Source of the DNA: Bacteroidota bacterium
Lineage (GTDB): Bacteria > Bacteroidota > Bacteroidia > Cytophagales > Cyclobacteriaceae
Direction: 5' to 3'
DNA: 47,937 nt
Assembly: GCA_016178785.1 (NCBI GenBank)
Contig: JACOSO010000081.1
Coordinates: 1-47,937 of the forward strand
The notes under the pieces are model-generated. The model was given only the letters and a program-made list of their open reading frames with translations, did not search any database and had not been told where the DNA came from. Within the stretch, counting starts at the first letter, position 1. Each line of letters begins with the position of its first letter. Positions 44,069 through 47,937 of this stretch are shown one piece after another. The translations under genes were made by a program, and so were the position numbers.

Positions 44069-46303
44069 ATGAAAACTCTTGAAATTCCGAAAGACGGATT
44101 AGAAGGGCTCAAACAAAACTGGACTAAAGATGCCCTCTCTGGCTTTCTCGTATTTTTATTAGCAATGCCTTTGAGCTTAGGTATTGCCAAGGCCAGCGGA
44201 TTTCCCGCAGCTATGGGTGTACTTACGGCTATGGTGGGGGGACTTGTGGTCAGTATATTTATGGGTGGTCGTTTGACTATTAAAGGCCCTGCTGCAGGTT
44301 TGATCACAGTTTGTTCAGGTGCTGTTGCGGGGCTCGATGGCTTAAACTTAAGCGATGCTGCCGGTAACCACATCAGTGGTGTACATCTTGCCTGCGGTGC
44401 TATTGTGATCATGGCCGTAATTCAAATCATACTCGGCTTCTTGAAATTCGGGTCATTCAGCGACTTCTTTCCTCATTCTGCTGTGCACGGAATGTTGGCA
44501 GCTATTGGCATTCTCATTTTCGCTAAACAATTTCCTGTTTTGTTGGGAGTAGATGCATCACTAACAAAGGGCCTGACACCTATCGAATTGTACACCCATA
44601 TTCCAAAATTTATTGCTAACGCAAACATCGAGATTGCTTCAATTGGCATTCTAAGTTTGATCATACTCTTCGGCCTTCCCGCCATCGGTGGACTCTTCAA
44701 AAAAGTACCTGCTCCGATGGTTGTTTTGGTACTGACTATTCCTGTTGGAATAATCCTCAATCTCAACTCACTTGTTGATTCAGCAGGAAAGCCTTTCGCC
44801 CTGGTGCACATTGGTGAATTTTGGAAGGAGGTGAAATTCAGCGCAGATTTTTCGGCTATTAGCATAGGTTCATTCTGGTATTATGTATTCATGTTTTTAT
44901 TCGTTAACAGTCTTGAATCCTTGCTTACTGTAAAAGCAATTGATGGACTCGACCCATGGAAACGTAAATCAGATTACAACAAAGACTTGAGCGCTCTTGC
45001 TGTAGGTAACGGAGTAGCGGGCGCACTTGGAGGTTTGGCAATGATCTCTGAAGTGGCTCGTAGCTCAGCCAACGTGGGATTTGGTGCACGTACTCGCTGG
45101 GCTAATTTCTTTCATGGGTTGTTTTTGCTGGTATCCATGTTGGTGCTCATTCCTGTAATCGAGATGATCCCCAACACAGCGTTGGCTGCCATGCTGATCA
45201 TGGTTGCGTATCGACTTGCCTCACCTAAAGAATTCATCGGTACTTATAAAGTTGGCCCGGAGCAATTGGTGATATTCTTATCAACCATTTATGTAACTGT
45301 AGCTGAAGATTTGCTTATGGGTGTTGCAACAGGCATCATAGTCAAATTTATTTTCCATATCGTCAATGGCGCTCCCATCACCAGTTTGTTCAAGGCACAC
45401 TATGAAGTAAAAGAATCCAATGACAGTTACCTCGTGGCCGTGAAGCAGTCCGCCATCTTTAGCAACCTCCTGGGTTTTCAAAAGATGTGGAACAATTTAA
45501 AGCCGGGCAAAAAAATCATTTTCAATTTTGCATCTACAAAATTGGTCGACCATACGTTTCAAGAAGCGTTGCATCATTTCGAAGAAGATTATCACTCCAC
45601 AGGAGGCAGTGTTACCCTCACAGGTCTAGACAAACATCACGCATTTTCTGAACACCCACTAGCTACTCGTAAACCGATCATGGGTGCTGCAGGAAACAAA
45701 TCTATAGAGCTTGATGAACGGGCAACAGAACTTAGCAGCTATGCCAGCACTTTTGGATTTAATTTTTATCCGCAACGTGTGAAAACGGGTCTTAAATACC
45801 GCGACTTCCCGATCCAGCAGGGCAGTACTCTACGCTACGAAGAGAATTTGTTGGAGAAATACTCTGAGTCCAGCAAAATAGAAATTTCGGATATAACCGT
45901 CACTGAGATTCTAATGAGCGCTAAAGAAGATACTCACATCACTGTCGTTCACTTCTCCGACCTCGATTTCTATATTCCTGATTTTGCTCTAGAACCGGAA
46001 GGTCTGCACACCAAGTTGAGCGAAATGACAGGAGGCAAAGACATCGACTTTGATGAGTATCCCGATTTTTCTAAACGATATTATCTGCGTAGCCATGATG
46101 AACATGCAGTCCGCGATTTCTTCTCTGGAAACGTAATCAAGTTTCTCGAAAGTCATGAAGAAATGCACATTGAATGCCATAAGCATAGGCTACTCATTTT
46201 CAAAAAGAGAGATCTGATGAACTCTTCAGAAATTGACGAGGCAGTAAAATTTGGGGAAGCATTTGTGAATTTGGTAACACAAAGGACAAAAGAAGTGGTA
46301 TAA
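44069..46303 (+). CDS. SulP-family anion transporter, probable bicarbonate uptake, with extra C-terminal domain
   Basis: A 744-residue inner-membrane transporter. The transmembrane part (about 15-430) has KDALSGFLVFLLAMPLSLGIAKASGFP, GGRLTIKGPAAGLITV (substrate-site loop) and FPHSAVHGMLAAIGILIFAKQ, all SulP signatures. A STAS-like domain follows at about 445-530 (DSYLVAVKQSAIFSNLLGF, then KKIIFNFASTKLVDHTF). A further stretch of about 190 residues (about 555-744, HFSDLDFYIPDFALEPEG, DIDFDEYPDFSKRYYLRS) is not part of standard SulP/STAS and looks like a cytoplasmic domain seen in other membrane proteins. BicA-type SulP proteins take up bicarbonate with sodium; the neighbourhood with dabAB supports that, but sulfate remains possible. 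It is 25 bases ahead of the porin. Confidence 0.88.
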   Translation: MKTLEIPKDGLEGLKQNWTKDALSGFLVFLLAMPLSLGIAKASGFPAAMGVLTAMVGGLVVSIFMGGRLTIKGPAAGLITVCSGAVAGLDGLNLSDAAGNHISGVHLACGAIVIMAVIQIILGFLKFGSFSDFFPHSAVHGMLAAIGILIFAKQFPVLLGVDASLTKGLTPIELYTHIPKFIANANIEIASIGILSLIILFGLPAIGGLFKKVPAPMVVLVLTIPVGIILNLNSLVDSAGKPFALVHIGEFWKEVKFSADFSAISIGSFWYYVFMFLFVNSLESLLTVKAIDGLDPWKRKSDYNKDLSALAVGNGVAGALGGLAMISEVARSSANVGFGARTRWANFFHGLFLLVSMLVLIPVIEMIPNTALAAMLIMVAYRLASPKEFIGTYKVGPEQLVIFLSTIYVTVAEDLLMGVATGIIVKFIFHIVNGAPITSLFKAHYEVKESNDSYLVAVKQSAIFSNLLGFQKMWNNLKPGKKIIFNFASTKLVDHTFQEALHHFEEDYHSTGGSVTLTGLDKHHAFSEHPLATRKPIMGAAGNKSIELDERATELSSYASTFGFNFYPQRVKTGLKYRDFPIQQGSTLRYEENLLEKYSESSKIEISDITVTEILMSAKEDTHITVVHFSDLDFYIPDFALEPEGLHTKLSEMTGGKDIDFDEYPDFSKRYYLRSHDEHAVRDFFSGNVIKFLESHEEMHIECHKHRLLIFKKRDLMNSSEIDEAVKFGEAFVNLVTQRTKEVV

Positions 46304-46328
46304 ATTTTTAAATCGATTTTTTAATTTA

Positions 46329-47726
46329 ATGAAAAAGATATTTTTATTCTTTCTGACGTTGGCATATGTCAAAGGATTTGCTCAAGAACAAAAAGAAGAA
46401 CCAAAGAAAGACGAAAAGAAGGCGATTGAAGAGTTGAGACTGAAATTGAATGATGATGGAAGTCATTACATCAAAGCTACATTCTCAAATCAAACATGGG
46501 TTCGTTTCAATGACAGTAATCCCGGAACCACCGTGTTAGGTGATGCAACTTCTCAAACTTTTGATATTGGCTTGCGCAGAACACGCTTTCAACTGTATGG
46601 GCTGTTGACGGATCATGTCACGTTCTATTTTCAATTAGGACAGAACAATTTTAATTTTCTTGGCGGTCAAAATACGAGTAACACAGGTAACAGAAAAAAC
46701 CAGTTCTTCATTCATGATGCTTTAGGCGAATACAAAATAAAGAAGGGAAGTGACCTGCTTTATCTCGGTGGCGGTCTGACAATCACAAATGGCCTCTCAC
46801 GCTTTAGTCAGCCTAGTATCAGTACCATCATGAGTTTGGACGTGCCGGTGTTTGCGCAAGCTACCGTTGACCAGACGGATGAGTTTTCGCGCAAGATGAG
46901 TGTTTATGCGCGTGGTCAAATCGGCCGACTCGATTATCGGATAGTTATGAGCGATCCATTTCCGGTAACGAGCAACGGAACAATCTCTGCACCGAGCCTG
47001 GCTCCTATTTCGCCAATCAACGCAGGCTTTGCTGGCGATCAACATCACAAGCAATATCAGGGATTCTTCAGCTGGAATTTTTTCGACAAAGAATCTCATG
47101 TTACTCCTTACATGACTGGTACCTATTTAGGTAAAAAGAAAGTGCTTAACCTTGAGGCTGGTTTCATTACACAGCACAATGCAACGTGGATCGGGGCTTC
47201 AACAACTGACCCTAACCGCCAATACTATGATATGAACTTGTGGTCAGTGGCAGCATTCTATGATGCTCCACGGAACTTAGAAAGGGGAACTGCATGGAAC
47301 GCTTACGCTGGATATTTTCATACCGACTATGGCTCTAGATATTTGAGGTACAACGGAAGTATGAATCCTGCTAATGGAACAAATATAGGTGGTGCCCCTT
47401 CAAATAGCTTTGGCAATGCTTTCCCTATGTTTGGGACTGGCAACGTGTTTTACGGGCAGGTCGGTTACCTCATGAAAAAGGATTTGCTGGGTGAAGGTAA
47501 CGGCACGTTGATGCCATACCTTACAGTGCAGAGCGCTAAGTATGATCGACTTGACAAGCAAATGAATGTTTATGATGTGGGCGTGAATTGGCTGATCAAA
47601 GGTCACAACGCCAAGCTTACACTGGACTATCAGCTTAGGCCAACTTACAGTCCTGTTGGTCCCGATTTGATTCAAGACAGTGGCACAAAGGGTCAGCTGA
47701 TCATGCAATATCAATTCTTCTTTTAG
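46329..47726 (+). CDS. Outer-membrane porin, phosphate-selective porin-like
   Basis: A 465-residue barrel protein with signal peptide MKKIFLFFLTLAYVKGFAQ and a charged linker of Glu/Lys (EQKEEPKKDEKKAIEELR). Strands begin at HYIKATFSNQTWVRFNDSNPG, and the FDIGLRRTRFQLYGLLTDHVTFYFQLGQ region resembles OprO/OprP-like and general Bacteroidota porins. It ends LIMQYQFFF, with the terminal aromatic of outer-membrane barrels. Tight spacing behind the SulP gene suggests it lets the same anion cross the outer membrane. It is the last gene before a strong hairpin. Confidence 0.87.
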   Translation: MKKIFLFFLTLAYVKGFAQEQKEEPKKDEKKAIEELRLKLNDDGSHYIKATFSNQTWVRFNDSNPGTTVLGDATSQTFDIGLRRTRFQLYGLLTDHVTFYFQLGQNNFNFLGGQNTSNTGNRKNQFFIHDALGEYKIKKGSDLLYLGGGLTITNGLSRFSQPSISTIMSLDVPVFAQATVDQTDEFSRKMSVYARGQIGRLDYRIVMSDPFPVTSNGTISAPSLAPISPINAGFAGDQHHKQYQGFFSWNFFDKESHVTPYMTGTYLGKKKVLNLEAGFITQHNATWIGASTTDPNRQYYDMNLWSVAAFYDAPRNLERGTAWNAYAGYFHTDYGSRYLRYNGSMNPANGTNIGGAPSNSFGNAFPMFGTGNVFYGQVGYLMKKDLLGEGNGTLMPYLTVQSAKYDRLDKQMNVYDVGVNWLIKGHNAKLTLDYQLRPTYSPVGPDLIQDSGTKGQLIMQYQFFF

Positions 47727-47734
47727 AACTGTTC

Positions 47735-47764
47735 TAGTTTAGTTTAGTTTAGTTTTAGTTTAGT
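47735..47764. repeat. Short AGTTT tandem repeats
   Basis: About six AGTTT units in a row (TAGTTTAGTTTAGTTTAG then TTTTAGTTTAG) directly after the porin stop and before the terminator hairpin. Confidence 0.85.
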
Positions 47765-47766
47765 CG

Positions 47767-47795
47767 GAAACGGGCGCTCGAAAGGCGCCTGTTTC
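47767..47795 (+). terminator. Rho-independent terminator after the porin gene
   Basis: GAAACGGGCGC pairs with GCGCCTGTTTC (11 pairs, one G-T) with a 7-base loop, followed by TTTCC. It is the strongest hairpin in the window and closes the plus-strand run. Bases 47796-47937 beyond it show no convincing gene. Confidence 0.85.
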
Positions 47796-47937
47796 TTTCC
47801 TGACTTCCGCGGTTTTTTGAGATTGGATCGAAAAACCTTGAATGCGCTTTCAGGACGAAGTTTTTTATTTGATTTTGGGTGTCCCAGCGATGGGTCTATT
47901 AGCTTTGGCGGATGTTCATCCGTCAAAAAAAGAACAA

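Noticed and set aside
44473..44865. 130-residue minus-strand reading frame inside the SulP gene
   Set aside because: Antisense shadow of conserved membrane segments; no start context or domain.
47735..47764. CRISPR-like repeat
   Set aside because: The units are five bases with no spacers; it is a simple tandem repeat.
47744..47926. 60-residue minus-strand reading frame at the right edge
   Set aside because: It runs through the terminator hairpin and AGTTT repeats and has no recognisable family.

Overview
The window looks like chromosomal DNA from a free-living member of the Bacteroidota, most likely Cytophagales-like. The evidence is a secreted C25 peptidase with a type IX secretion C-terminal sorting domain, many families typical of that phylum (DUF4136, DUF6588, DUF2461, DUF4442, a stand-alone HsdR N-terminal nuclease domain, AMP nucleosidase, a TPR histidine kinase with internal coiled coils), generally weak Shine-Dalgarno sites, and a few TANNTTTG-type -7 boxes. 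The composition is moderately AT-rich. I saw no rRNA, tRNA, CRISPR array, insertion sequence or prophage. The order of families was recognised by reading translations and recalling family motifs; no search was run.

Layout. Bases 1-8478 (+): the 3' part of a TPR/coiled-coil histidine kinase, a 1644-residue gingipain-like secreted peptidase and a GT-C-like membrane protein. Bases 8551-15378 (-): housekeeping genes, namely SlyD-type PPIase, MmcQ/YjbR protein, a frameshifted TfoX-N gene, phosphofructokinase, Sua5-type threonylcarbamoyl-AMP synthase, Nudix hydrolase, a small exported protein, a UPF1-like helicase and an HsdR-N nuclease-like protein. Bases 15516-20033 (+): AMP nucleosidase, two small membrane proteins, a GNAT, a serine hydrolase lipoprotein and a DUF2461 protein. 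Bases 20080-30851 are mixed: an outer-membrane DUF6588 protein, Kdo transferase WaaA with RsgA, a GT2/FemAB-like/Mpo1-like set, a Phd-VapC toxin-antitoxin pair, a DUF4442 thioesterase-like protein, a saccharopine-dehydrogenase-like protein with a 3'-5' exonuclease, DUF4136, XerD and AroQ.

Bases 30907-47726 are the notable part. On the minus strand lie a small exported protein, DabA (DUF2309, with its Cys-Asp/His/Cys zinc-site residues intact) and DabB (NuoL-like), which is an energy-coupled inorganic-carbon accumulation system of the DAB/MpsAB type. Divergently on the plus strand is a six-gene operon for a complete group-4-hydrogenase/complex-I-like assembly: NuoCD/HyfG-like, HyfB-, HyfC-, HyfE-, HyfF- and HyfI-like. 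It has lost its active-site ligands. The large subunit lacks all four Ni-binding cysteines, the small subunit lacks all four proximal-cluster cysteines, and its ferredoxin domain keeps exactly one coherent [4Fe-4S] site. The membrane arm keeps most of its proton-channel residues. This operon is followed by a second small exported protein resembling the first, a SulP-family anion (probably bicarbonate) transporter with an extra C-terminal domain, and an outer-membrane porin, ending at a strong hairpin terminator.

My reading (inference) is an inorganic-carbon or bicarbonate handling island in which a redox-dead or rewired Ehr-type (energy-converting hydrogenase-related) ion-translocating complex sits with DabAB and SulP. 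It is the best candidate in the window for an undescribed system. Other points worth a look are the 4-base slippage frameshift in the TfoX-N gene and a family of imperfect palindromic AT-rich intergenic repeats.
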